From Heteroscillospira sp050252415 (GTDB lineage Bacteria > Bacillota > Clostridia > Oscillospirales > Oscillospiraceae): a stretch of DNA of 14,892 nt. Positions 7,352-14,760 of the stretch are shown piece after piece (the first letter of the stretch is position 1; the number at the start of each line of letters is the position of its first letter). The position numbers and the translations under genes were made by a program. The DNA is taken from NCBI GenBank assembly GCA_050252415.1, contig JBFWKZ010000053.1, positions 1 through 14,892 of the forward strand, written 5' to 3'. The notes below the pieces were generated by a model. That model was not told the DNA's origin. It saw only the letters and a list, made by a program, of their open reading frames with translations, and ran no database searches.

Positions 7352-7383
7352 AAAAAAGGAAGACCAGTTGGTCTTCCTTTTTT
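7352..7383. terminator. Bidirectional intrinsic terminator of rplJ-rplL
   Basis: Two perfect 15-base arms (7352-7366 and 7369-7383) flank a two-base loop. The hairpin runs A6-GGAAGACCA against TGGTCTTCC-T6, so both strands end in a six-T run. It closes rplL on the plus strand and could end read-through from feoAB on the minus strand. Confidence 0.9.
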
Positions 7384-7396
7384 ATTTGAAAAAAGA

Positions 7397-7497
7397 CTTG
7401 CGATGGGCGAAATGAACTCGCCCTGCAGTAATCCTTCGCTTTACTTCGGATTAACGCCGCACTTGCGGCTGGGATGTACACGCCCCCGGGAATGACA
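7397..7497. repeat. Cluster of small hairpins in the rplL-feoAB gap (possible intergenic repeat element)
   Basis: No gene is visible in 7384-7621. Three stem-loops follow each other: GGGCGA/TCGCCC (7405-7410, 7418-7423), TAATCC/GGATTA (7429-7434, 7448-7453) and GCCGC/GCGGC (7456-7460, 7465-7469). ACTTGCG recurs at both sides, and the block ends at 7488-7497 with a ten-mer reading TGTCATTCCC on the minus strand. A further minus-strand hairpin lies at 7508-7530. The look is that of a mobile-type intergenic palindromic repeat rather than a gene, but a copy elsewhere is needed to prove it. Confidence 0.45.
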
Positions 7498-7621
7498 GAT
7501 ATAAATTTTTTCCGCCGTGCGCGGCGAAAACTCTGTGAGGCTTTTGTATTATAAAACTCTATCGGATTTTTATAACGGCGGGTTTTTATGTTAATTAAGA
7601 TAGCGCGAGATTTTTTCGCCT

Positions 7622-10039
7622 TCATCCGACAAACAATCGCCCAATATTATAAACGAGAAAGGAAATGACATAGGCCCAACCAATTTGCCAGCCGATACTG
7701 GCCAGCGTCCATTTGAGGCTGCCCATCTCCTTATGGATAGCGGCAACGGCGGCGACGCAGGGGACATACAGGAGAATGAAAACAAGGAAGGCATAGGCCG
7801 CAAGCGAGGTGTGGAACGTGTCGCTGAGAGCGCTTGCTATGACGCTGCTCGAAGCGGTGAGCGAGAAGCCATAGAACATGCTCAGCGAGGCGACGACGGC
7901 CTCTTTAGCGATAAGACCGGTGAGCAGTGCGACCGCCGCCTGCCACGTGCCGAAGCCCATGGGTTTAAAAATGGGCGCAATAGCATTGCCCAGAGAGCCG
8001 AGGATACTCTTCGACTCATCGGAGACCATATTAAAACTCATATCAAAGCTTTGCATGACCCAGAGCACCACGCTCATGACCAGGATAAGCGTACCGGCCT
8101 TGACAAGAAATCCGCGCACCTTTTCCCATACATGGCGCAAAACGTTGCTGAGTGTGGGCAGACGATAGGGCGGAAGTTCAAGCAGGAACGGTGCATCGTC
8201 TCCCTTAAATGCGGTGCGCTTGAGGATAAGGCCGGAAATGACCGCCATGACCATGCCGAGAACATAAAATGAAAATACGACCAGTCCGGCACTTTTTGGG
8301 AAAAACGCAGCCGCTATCATGCCGTAGACCGGGAGCTTGGCCGAGCAGGACATGAACGGTACAAGCATAATGGTCATACGCCGGTCCTTTTCGTTTTCCA
8401 TTGTCCGGGCGCCCATGACGGCGGGGACGGTGCAGCCAAAGCCCATCAGCATGGGAATGAAGGCCTTGCCAGAGAGACCGAAACGTTTTAAAAGCCGATC
8501 CATAATGAAAGCGGCGCGGGACATATAACCCGAGTCTTCCATCAGGCTTAGGAAGAAGAAAAGCAGCGCGATCTGCGGTAAAAAGGTGAGCACGCCGCCG
8601 ACACCGGCGATGATACCGTCGACAAACAGACTGATAAGCCAGGACTGCGCCCCCAACTGCGTAAGGGCGTTGTGTGTCCAAACGGCAAGATAGTTGTCGA
8701 TAAAAATTCCCACGCCGTTGCTCAGGCATGAGCCGAACGGACCAAACGTAATGGCGAAAACAATGAGCATAGCGAGCAAAAATACGGGAAGTGCCAGAAA
8801 TTTACCGGTCAGTACCCGGTCTATTTTGTCGCTTACGGTGACGTCCTCGGTTTTGGTGCGAGTAAACGTCCCGTGCAGTATTTTTTCGATATAGGCGTAG
8901 CGGCTATCGGCAATAAGCGTCTCCCGGTCGCCAAGTGTGCTGGAGGCGGCGTATTCCGCGGCGATTGCCTCCACTTTTTCATTCGTCTCCGGCGGGAGGT
9001 TCAACGCCTTTTTAACCAGATTGTCGCCCTCAATGAGTTTTATTGAGCACCAGTGAGCGGGAAGACCGGCGGCATAGGCGGCGTCATGGATGAGCTCATG
9101 TACCCGGTGATGGATCTCATGCGTGTACTCATCATAGAGGTCGTCCGGCTCGAGCGTAAAGCCCATATGGATTTGCCTGTGTGCGATATGCATGAGCTCA
9201 TTTAAATTATCCCCGCTTCTGGCACTTATCGGGATCACAGGAACACCTATCCGCTGTGACAAGAGTTTACAGTCGATCTTGTCGCCTTTTTTTCCCATTT
9301 CATCCATGAAATTTAAGGCGAGTACCATAGGGCGTTCCAGCTCGAGCAGCTGCACGGTAAGATAGAGATTGCGCTCTAAGTTCGTTGCGTCCACGATGTT
9401 GATAATAGCGTCGGGCTGTTCATTGATGATAAAGTCGCGTGCGACGATTTCTTCCATCGAGTAGGGGGATAGGGAATAGATGCCCGGCAGGTCGACGATA
9501 ACAACATTTTTTCCCTCAACCGTCGCGTGGCCTTCCTTTTTTTCGACCGTAACGCCGGGCCAGTTGCCGACATATTGGTCGGAGCCGGTGAGCGCGTTGA
9601 ACAGCGTTGTCTTTCCACAGTTTGGATTTCCAACGAGGGCAAGCTTGATATCGCGTTTATCATGCGCTGTTGCATCATAGCGCTCATGGTGAAAATCCAG
9701 CTCATGCTCATGCGCCATACGCATACGCCGCAGCATTTCGGGGTCGTGGGCGCGCGGAGCATAGGTGGTTTTACTGTATCTTGGCCTGTCACATCTTGGG
9801 GCGGATTCGCCAAGCGTAATCTCGGAGGCGTCGGATTTGCGTAGGCTCAGCTCATAGCCTCGGACGGTAACCTGCACGGGGTCGCCGAACGGCGCAACTT
9901 TTTTGACGCGTATCGCCGTTCCCGGCGTGAGTCCCATGTCGATAAGGCGGTGCCTCAGGGCGGGATTTGAGTTCGCGACGGATTTGATAACCCCCCTGTC
10001 GCCCGGCGACAGCGCGGATAAAATTCGATCTTCAGACAT
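7622..10039 (-). CDS. feoB: FeoA-FeoB fusion, ferrous iron transporter
   Basis: GTP-driven Fe(II) uptake protein of the inner membrane, 805 residues. Residues about 5-77 form an SH3-like FeoA domain (LSPGDRGVIKS, RLIDMGLTPGTAIRV, VTVRGYELSLRKSDASEI). A histidine-rich linker (about 92-128) joins it to the FeoB G domain: G1 GNPNCGKT (137-144), G2 Thr164, G3 DLPG (183-186), G4 NFMD (243-246), G5 SARSG (272-276). The GDI and membrane domains follow, with the Gate signatures MLMGFGCTVPAVMGART (530-546) and PFMSCSAKLPVYG (561-573), and YVPCVAAVAAIHKEMGS near the C-terminus. The frame is open upstream to 10213, but the ATG at 10039 has GGAG eight bases before it and begins the FeoA domain; the extra 58 residues would overlap the malic enzyme gene. 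No separate feoA or feoC is seen. It lies 40 bases downstream of the malic enzyme gene on the same strand, so it may be co-transcribed. Confidence 0.95.
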   Translation of the reverse strand: MSEDRILSALSPGDRGVIKSVANSNPALRHRLIDMGLTPGTAIRVKKVAPFGDPVQVTVRGYELSLRKSDASEITLGESAPRCDRPRYSKTTYAPRAHDPEMLRRMRMAHEHELDFHHERYDATAHDKRDIKLALVGNPNCGKTTLFNALTGSDQYVGNWPGVTVEKKEGHATVEGKNVVIVDLPGIYSLSPYSMEEIVARDFIINEQPDAIINIVDATNLERNLYLTVQLLELERPMVLALNFMDEMGKKGDKIDCKLLSQRIGVPVIPISARSGDNLNELMHIAHRQIHMGFTLEPDDLYDEYTHEIHHRVHELIHDAAYAAGLPAHWCSIKLIEGDNLVKKALNLPPETNEKVEAIAAEYAASSTLGDRETLIADSRYAYIEKILHGTFTRTKTEDVTVSDKIDRVLTGKFLALPVFLLAMLIVFAITFGPFGSCLSNGVGIFIDNYLAVWTHNALTQLGAQSWLISLFVDGIIAGVGGVLTFLPQIALLFFFLSLMEDSGYMSRAAFIMDRLLKRFGLSGKAFIPMLMGFGCTVPAVMGARTMENEKDRRMTIMLVPFMSCSAKLPVYGMIAAAFFPKSAGLVVFSFYVLGMVMAVISGLILKRTAFKGDDAPFLLELPPYRLPTLSNVLRHVWEKVRGFLVKAGTLILVMSVVLWVMQSFDMSFNMVSDESKSILGSLGNAIAPIFKPMGFGTWQAAVALLTGLIAKEAVVASLSMFYGFSLTASSSVIASALSDTFHTSLAAYAFLVFILLYVPCVAAVAAIHKEMGSLKWTLASIGWQIGWAYVISFLVYNIGRLFVG

Positions 10040-10079
10040 TACAACATCTCCAAATAGGTTATACGGTAATCCACCATAT

Positions 10080-11246
10080 TTATTTTCGGGCAATCCCGCA
10101 TTTTCTTGCTGCGTCTGCAACAGCGGCGGCGACGGTAGGCGCGACACGTTCGTCGTATGCTGTGGGAAGAATGTTCTCGGCAGTGGGATTTTCGACGAGA
10201 GAGGCAAGGGCAAGCCCTGCCGCCATCTTCATTTCGTCATTAATATCGCTTGCCTGAACGTCCAGCGTACCGCGCAGGATGCCCGGAAAGGTGAGAATGT
10301 TGTTTATTTGATTGGGATAGTCGCTTCTGCCCGTTCCGATAATGGCGGCGCCTGCCGCCTTAGCAAGTTCGGGCATAATTTCCGGTACGGGATTGGCCAT
10401 CGGGAAAAGAACGGCGCCCGGCGCCATTGAGGCAACCATCTCCTTTGTCACGACGCCGGGAGAAGAGACGCCGATAAAAAGATCGGCACCCGCCATAATT
10501 TCGGCAAGGGTGCCGGTACGATTTTCGGGATTGGTTATACGTGCGATCTCGGCCTTGGAGTCGTTCAGGCCGCCGCGCCCCTCATATATTGCGCCTTTGC
10601 GGTCACACATGATAACATTTTTCAGGCCCGCCGCCATAAGCAGCTTGATAATGGCAACACCGGCGGCACCCGCGCCGTTGCAGACGCACTTCACTGTGCC
10701 TATCTCTTTGCCGACAACCTTGAGCGCGTTCAAAACGGCGGCGAGGACAACAACGGCGGTGCCGTGCTGGTCGTCATGGAAGATTGGAATATCACTGACA
10801 ACCTTGAGCTTGCGCTCAATCTCAAAGCATCTGGGGGCGGCAATATCCTCCAGATTGATGGCGCCGAAGCTGCCGCATAAAAGCGCGACTGTGTGGACGA
10901 ACTCGTCCACGTTCTTGGTGCGGACGCATAATGGAACGGCATCGACACCGCCGAAGTGCTTGAATAATACGCACTTACCCTCCATGACGGGCATTGCCGC
11001 TTCAGGACCGATATCGCCGAGGCCGAGGACGGCTGTACCGTCGGTGATGACGGCAACAAGATTGCCGCGGTTTGTGAGGGTGTAACTCTTTTTTGGGTCT
11101 TTTTGAATTTCGAGGCAGGGCTGCGCCACGCCGGGGGTATAGGCTATACTCAGGTCATGCATGGTTTTAAGTTCCATTTTGGGCTTATAGTCGAGTTTAC
11201 CGGCCCATTTTTCGTGCATTTCCATCGCAAGTTTTGCGTAATCCAT
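10080..11246 (-). CDS. NAD(P)-dependent malic enzyme
   Basis: Oxidative decarboxylation of malate to pyruvate with reduction of NAD(P). The 388-residue length is that of the small bacterial malic enzymes without a phosphotransacetylase tail. Visible sites are the SIAYTPGVA motif with the catalytic Tyr36, GKCVLFKHFGGVDAVP (90-105) with the catalytic lysine region, the metal-binding NLEDIAAPRCFEIE (131-144), FHDDQHGTA (156-164), and the dinucleotide fold GAGAAG (191-196). The ATG at 11246 follows an AAGGA site by about ten bases. A sigma-A-like promoter precedes it at 11282-11310, and feoAB follows after 40 bases without a visible terminator. Cofactor preference (NAD or NADP) cannot be settled by eye, so I give no gene symbol. 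Confidence 0.94.
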   Translation of the reverse strand: MDYAKLAMEMHEKWAGKLDYKPKMELKTMHDLSIAYTPGVAQPCLEIQKDPKKSYTLTNRGNLVAVITDGTAVLGLGDIGPEAAMPVMEGKCVLFKHFGGVDAVPLCVRTKNVDEFVHTVALLCGSFGAINLEDIAAPRCFEIERKLKVVSDIPIFHDDQHGTAVVVLAAVLNALKVVGKEIGTVKCVCNGAGAAGVAIIKLLMAAGLKNVIMCDRKGAIYEGRGGLNDSKAEIARITNPENRTGTLAEIMAGADLFIGVSSPGVVTKEMVASMAPGAVLFPMANPVPEIMPELAKAAGAAIIGTGRSDYPNQINNILTFPGILRGTLDVQASDINDEMKMAAGLALASLVENPTAENILPTAYDERVAPTVAAAVADAARKCGIARK

Positions 11247-11281
11247 TAATAAACCATCCTTCTGTTTCTTTAGTTAGCATA

Positions 11282-11310
11282 AGCATACTACATGCGACTG
11301 TAAAAGACAA
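11282..11310 (-). promoter_or_regulatory. Sigma-A-like promoter of the malic enzyme gene (and perhaps feoAB)
   Basis: On the minus strand TTGTCT (11310-11305) and TATGCT (11287-11282) are 17 bases apart. The -10 overlaps a tandem AGCATA repeat seen on the plus strand. No clear Fur or DtxR operator is recognisable here. Confidence 0.6.
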
Positions 11311-11325
11311 GTATCTTTATAATAT

Positions 11326-12309
11326 TCATTTTATGAGCGTCGTACCGGGATAATAATGGTCTAAGATTTCGATATAATCCATGCCCTCTTCAGCCAGCAG
11401 GTTTGCACCCTGCTGGCTCATACCGACGCCGTGCCCGTAGCCGCGTACGGTGAAGGTAAATTTACCGTCTCCGTATACAAGGTCAAAATCGGTGCTGCGC
11501 AGACCAAAAAGCGAGCGCGCGTCATTGCCGGTAATTGACACGCCGCCAAGGGTAATATTCGCTACTCTGCCGGTCTCGTTCAGTTCCGTAGCGCCGAGCC
11601 AAGTCCCGGGATCGGCGGAGAGATCCGCCGAGGGGAAAGCTTTGAGGACCGCGGAGCGAAGCTCGTCCGGTGAAAAGACAGCCTCGGTCACAAAGTTTTG
11701 CACCGTCTCTTCGGTTTCGGGGCTGTCCACACTGACGAGATACGGCACGGGGGACCACAGCGAACTGCTGTTCTCCGTATGTCCGTCTGAGGAAGCGTGG
11801 AACACTGCCTGAATGGGCTCACCTTCATAGGTGAGATACTCCCCATCGGTCGTACGGACGGCGGAAGTGATTTTCGAGAGGTTTTTTTCATAGTCGTCTC
11901 CCCATTTTTCTTGCAGGGCCTCGGCGTCCAGCCAAGCGGTGCAGCAGTTCGGGTCTACACAGACGTCTGCCTGTGGGTGCTTGGGATTTCCTGTCAGGCA
12001 CATGCGCATGATATAGGTCCTCAGCGCGACAGTTTGTGCCTTCAGAGCCGCTTCATCAAAAAGTGCGGGCATCTCGGCTGCCACGGCGCCCGGCAAATAA
12101 TCGGACATACAGGTCTCAAATACGCCGTCTTCTCCCAAAACGGTGAAGACATAGTCGCCGTCCGACTCCGCCTCCGGCACGGTGACGGGAGCCGGTGATA
12201 ATTCAGTTTCCGGCTCGGGGTACTGCTCGTCTTCCTTGGGCAGAAACAGCAGCGGCGCGAAAAGTGCGGCAACGATAATGAGCAGGGATGTGAGCCATAG
12301 TCTCGGCAA
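11326..12309 (-). CDS. spoIID: Stage II sporulation protein D (engulfment lytic transglycosylase)
   Basis: SpoIID is a mother-cell membrane-anchored lytic transglycosylase that works with SpoIIP and SpoIIM to degrade peptidoglycan during engulfment. The 327-residue product has one N-terminal membrane helix (about 6-23), a Pro/Glu-rich linker, and the SpoIID/LytB domain. The domain carries the catalytic Glu79 in AVAAEMP, ALKAQTVALRTY (88-99), a Cys/His cluster KHPQADVCVDPNCCTAW (110-126) like the zinc site of clostridial SpoIID, HASSDGHTENSSSLW (171-185), and RGYGHGVGMSQQGA (289-302). The start is TTG at 12309, six bases after a strong AAAGGAGGT. The frame continues to an ATG at 12366, but that start has no ribosome site and would add polar residues before the helix. 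Divergent from a membrane protein gene. spoIIQ or spoIIID neighbours are not within the sequence. Confidence 0.94.
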   Translation of the reverse strand: MPRLWLTSLLIIVAALFAPLLFLPKEDEQYPEPETELSPAPVTVPEAESDGDYVFTVLGEDGVFETCMSDYLPGAVAAEMPALFDEAALKAQTVALRTYIMRMCLTGNPKHPQADVCVDPNCCTAWLDAEALQEKWGDDYEKNLSKITSAVRTTDGEYLTYEGEPIQAVFHASSDGHTENSSSLWSPVPYLVSVDSPETEETVQNFVTEAVFSPDELRSAVLKAFPSADLSADPGTWLGATELNETGRVANITLGGVSITGNDARSLFGLRSTDFDLVYGDGKFTFTVRGYGHGVGMSQQGANLLAEEGMDYIEILDHYYPGTTLIK

Positions 12310-12328
12310 AATATTACCTCCTTTGTTA

Positions 12329-12357
12329 TTGACGATGAGGTGAAAGAAGTATAAAAT
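12329..12357 (+). promoter_or_regulatory. Candidate sigma-A promoter of the membrane protein gene
   Basis: TTGACG at 12329-12334 and TAAAAT at 12352-12357 are 17 bases apart. The transcript would start near 12364, about 29 bases before the ATG at 12393. It lies between the spoIID start and its own candidate promoter, so the two divergent promoters interleave. Confidence 0.5.
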
Positions 12358-12367
12358 GATATACATA

Positions 12368-12397
12368 ATAGTATTTGGATGGTTTCAGCAATATGCA
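12368..12397 (-). promoter_or_regulatory. Candidate sigma-E promoter of spoIID
   Basis: On the minus strand TGCATATT (12397-12390) and AATACTAT (12375-12368) are 14 bases apart. They match six of eight bases each to the sigma-E elements GTCATATT and CATACAAT, at the expected spacing. spoIID is a classical sigma-E gene. The transcript would start about 50 bases before the TTG at 12309. The -35 overlaps the start codon of the divergent gene. Confidence 0.42.
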
Positions 12398-13205
12398 AAA
12401 AATGAAAAACTATGCCCAACGTCTCTGCGTAGCCATATGTGTCCTCTCCGCATTCGGATTTATGGCGCGCTGGATCCAAAATATAAGTATCTTTGAGAAA
12501 GATACCGGACTTGCCATAGAGGGAGCCTCTTCCAGCATTTTCTTGGTTTTGTTTTCAATTGCAACAATAGGCGGCTTTATTGCCATGACTTTACCGCTGC
12601 TGCACCTTGGTGTGGGCGATTACCCTGCCGGTGATGTGAGAGGCGATAATACGCTGTATAAAGTTGTGACCTCGATTTGCGCTCTGATGATGCTTGCGGG
12701 CGGAACGCTGATGATGCTCAAAAGCGGGGAAGAACTCTATCCGCAACTGCGCCGTATTTTGGGACTTCTTGCGGTGGTCAGCGCACTTGGCATGTATTAT
12801 ATTGGGCGCACGGGTAAAAACGGGGCGGACTCCGCGCTCGCTTGTCTCGGTACCATAGTCCCTGTACTTTTTGGATGCTTTTGGCTTATTGTCTCCTATA
12901 AAGACCATGCCTCGAACCCTGTCATCTGGTCCTATGCAGTGGAAATTATAGCCATCGCCTGTGCGACCGAGGCGCTGTATCTCATTGCCGGTTTCGTTTT
13001 CGGCCGGCCCAGAATCGTGCCGGCGGTAGCGGTAAACGCGTTTGCCGCGTTCTTTTGCTTTATGGAATTGGGAGACGATAGAGGTTTCGCTTTTCAGATC
13101 TGTTTCGCGGCGCTTGGGCTTTTTTTCGTCGTGACAGTCTATACGCTTGTTTCCGGTCTCAGTCCGGAAAGGCGGCGGTTCAATCATCTAAAAAACGAGT
13201 CCTGA
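12393..13205 (+). CDS. Unrecognised multi-pass membrane protein (about eight helices)
   Basis: I do not recognise the family. The 270-residue product is mostly hydrophobic, with about eight predicted membrane helices near residues 11-28, 48-71, 91-109, 122-138, 148-168, 177-204, 207-225 and 231-254. The short loops lack any enzyme motif I can name. It starts MQKMKNYAQRL and ends in a basic tail (SPERRRFNHLKNES), which suggests cytoplasmic termini. The start is uncertain: ATG at 12393 or 12402, with only a weak GGATGG ribosome-like site near 12377-12382, and a TTG at 12375 also in frame. The gene is real by its length, consistent hydrophobic pattern and the strong terminator after it. It diverges from spoIID, with a candidate sigma-A promoter between them. 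A link to sporulation or the envelope is only positional inference. Confidence 0.8.
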   Translation: MQKMKNYAQRLCVAICVLSAFGFMARWIQNISIFEKDTGLAIEGASSSIFLVLFSIATIGGFIAMTLPLLHLGVGDYPAGDVRGDNTLYKVVTSICALMMLAGGTLMMLKSGEELYPQLRRILGLLAVVSALGMYYIGRTGKNGADSALACLGTIVPVLFGCFWLIVSYKDHASNPVIWSYAVEIIAIACATEALYLIAGFVFGRPRIVPAVAVNAFAAFFCFMELGDDRGFAFQICFAALGLFFVVTVYTLVSGLSPERRRFNHLKNES

Positions 13206-13231
13206 TGATAACTTCAAAAATCAGGTGCTTA

Positions 13232-13283
13232 GACAGCAAGACGGCATAGCTGCAACGCCATGCCGTCTTGCTGTCCTTGTTTT
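13232..13283 (+). terminator. Strong intrinsic terminator after the membrane protein gene
   Basis: A perfect 16-bp stem (13232-13247 with 13260-13275) with a 12-base loop is followed by CTTGTTTTTG. The minus-strand side has no immediate T run, so it serves mainly the plus-strand gene, though it also lies downstream of the convergent HD-GYP gene. Confidence 0.85.
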
Positions 13284-13320
13284 TGTCATTCCCAGAGCGG
13301 GAGGATAAGGACTGAGAGAT

Positions 13321-14580
13321 TTATTCCGTTTTAAAGAAGTTTTTATAATATATTTCGGCTTCGTGCTGAAAATGAGCTCTTATCGTGTTGATTTCGTCAA
13401 AATGACACAGAAGAATATCGACGACATTCCGATCTAAAGAGCCGCTGCTCACCATGCCTTTAAGGGTTTTGATTGCCCTTTCATTTTCCATTCCGATGCG
13501 ATATGGCCGATCCTCAGTTATTGCCGTAAAGACGTCGGCAACCGCCATAATGCGTGATCCAAGTGAGAGATTATCACCTTTAATATGGAAGGGATACCCG
13601 TTCCCGTCGATTCTCTCATGATGATACGCCGCCCATGACTTAACACGGCTAAATTCAGGAATGCTGTCTAAAAGATAATAGGTGTAATAGGTATGCGAAC
13701 GGATTTCATTAAACTCATCGGCATTGAGCATGGCGGGCTTTTCCAGTACGTCATTGTCGATGGCCAGCTTTCCTAAGTCATGCAGATAGCCCGCAATCAG
13801 CATGACTTTACATTCATATGGTGAAAAGTTGGCTAATTCGGCAAGCCTTTCGGCGGTTTTGGCCACACCGGCAGAATGTCTGGAAGTAAACTCACTTGCA
13901 AAATCAATGACATGCGAGATCAATTTGGCTAAGTCGATCAGGTCGTCAATACCCAAGGGGATGAGCTGCATAAGCCAGGAGGGCAGCTTTGAAGTGGGAT
14001 CTTCAGACATTAAGTCCAACCAGATATACTCAGTTTTACTGAGCTCCATCAGGGCGTCAACCTGCTCCGGCATGAAGTCGGAATCCCTGTGATGTTCGAT
14101 TTCGGACATTATAATCGGGACTTGAGTCAAAACATTACGTGTTTTTGTAAACTGAACACATACCCTATCCGCTAAATGCAAGATATGGCTGGTTACAGGA
14201 ACCGGGTTGCCGTTATAGGACAACCCCTTGCCGAAATCCCAGGGCAGGTGATGATACCGAACGATATCTGAAGCCGACCTTAACGGATCAAATTCCCGTA
14301 TCAGATTTGCCCCGCGAAATGCATGAGTATTGACGTCAAAGGGATCATTATCAATGATCTCTATTTTTTCCTTTATGGACAATGCCCCAATATCATGTAC
14401 GAGTGCGCCTAAGAAAAGTTCCTTTATATCGTTGATTGAAACGTTTAATTGTGTTGCCAGCTGATAGGAAAGGTAGGCTACTTGCTCTTGATGTCTGCCG
14501 ACCATTGGTGAAAGTATGCTTTGCGCTTTTGAGAGGCACTGCAGGATATCCCCAAGATTTATCTGTATTTGAGTATCCAT
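13321..14580 (-). CDS. Tandem HD / HD-GYP domain protein (probable cyclic-di-GMP phosphodiesterase)
   Basis: The 419-residue soluble protein has two HD hydrolase domains in tandem and no membrane segment or receiver domain. The C-terminal one is a complete HD-GYP: His235, HDLGK at 267-271, His296, HHERIDGNGYP at 320-330 and Asp349 in AVADVFTA. Members of this family hydrolyse cyclic di-GMP (some act on cGAMP) with a metal centre. The N-terminal copy keeps the likely metal ligands (His30, His62-Asp63, His86, His110-His111, Asp138) but reads HDIGA instead of HDIGK and HHLPWDFGKGL where HHExxDGxGYP would be, so it lacks the GYP motif. The ATG at 14580 follows GGAGG by six bases, and a near-consensus sigma-A promoter lies upstream. 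It is a stand-alone gene, convergent with the membrane protein gene and divergent from the lipoprotein gene. The substrate is inferred, not shown. Confidence 0.9.
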   Translation of the reverse strand: MDTQIQINLGDILQCLSKAQSILSPMVGRHQEQVAYLSYQLATQLNVSINDIKELFLGALVHDIGALSIKEKIEIIDNDPFDVNTHAFRGANLIREFDPLRSASDIVRYHHLPWDFGKGLSYNGNPVPVTSHILHLADRVCVQFTKTRNVLTQVPIIMSEIEHHRDSDFMPEQVDALMELSKTEYIWLDLMSEDPTSKLPSWLMQLIPLGIDDLIDLAKLISHVIDFASEFTSRHSAGVAKTAERLAELANFSPYECKVMLIAGYLHDLGKLAIDNDVLEKPAMLNADEFNEIRSHTYYTYYLLDSIPEFSRVKSWAAYHHERIDGNGYPFHIKGDNLSLGSRIMAVADVFTAITEDRPYRIGMENERAIKTLKGMVSSGSLDRNVVDILLCHFDEINTIRAHFQHEAEIYYKNFFKTE

Positions 14581-14624
14581 TAATTCCCTCCATTTATTAT
14601 CTATGTATTGATGGATTGAATTTT

Positions 14625-14653
14625 ATTATAAATTTTTTAGCAAATAAAGTCAA
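14625..14653 (-). promoter_or_regulatory. Sigma-A promoter of the HD-GYP gene
   Basis: On the minus strand TTGACT (14653-14648) and a perfect TATAAT (14630-14625) are 17 bases apart, in AT-rich DNA. The predicted leader to the ATG at 14580 is about 38 bases. Confidence 0.8.
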
Positions 14654-14697
14654 TTTAATTCCATCGGACGTCGGAATGAGGGATTTTGCGCTTTAAC

Positions 14698-14723
14698 GGA
14701 ACAAATAAACGGACAGATGCGTC
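14698..14723 (+). promoter_or_regulatory. Candidate ECF-sigma promoter of the lipoprotein gene
   Basis: GGAAC at 14698-14702 and CGTC at 14720-14723 are separated by 17 bases, which is the AAC...CGT arrangement used by many ECF sigma factors (sigma-W, sigma-X and sigma-M type). No sigma-A pair with good spacing is visible in this stretch. The transcript would start near 14732, about 29 bases before the ATG. Confidence 0.45.
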
Positions 14724-14760
14724 ATATCGGTTAAGAGGACTTATAAAAGGAGGTTACAAA

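Noticed and set aside
7508..7530. Minus-strand hairpin as the feoAB terminator
   Set aside because: The stem is only about nine pairs with a wobble and is followed by A-rich, not T-rich, sequence on the minus strand; the shared hairpin at 7352-7383 is a better terminator.
7685..8272. Plus-strand open frame of 195 codons opposite the C-terminal half of feoB
   Set aside because: The minus-strand FeoB reading is continuous with conserved membrane motifs, and the plus frame has a charged, non-protein-like composition.
10040..10079. Possible Fur or DtxR box directly before feoAB
   Set aside because: No convincing inverted repeat matching either consensus was seen in the 40-base gap.
10342..11085. 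Long plus-strand open frame (247 codons) opposite the malic enzyme gene
   Set aside because: It is antisense to a clearly conserved enzyme, has low-complexity Ala/Pro/Ser composition and no ribosome site; it is a codon-bias shadow.
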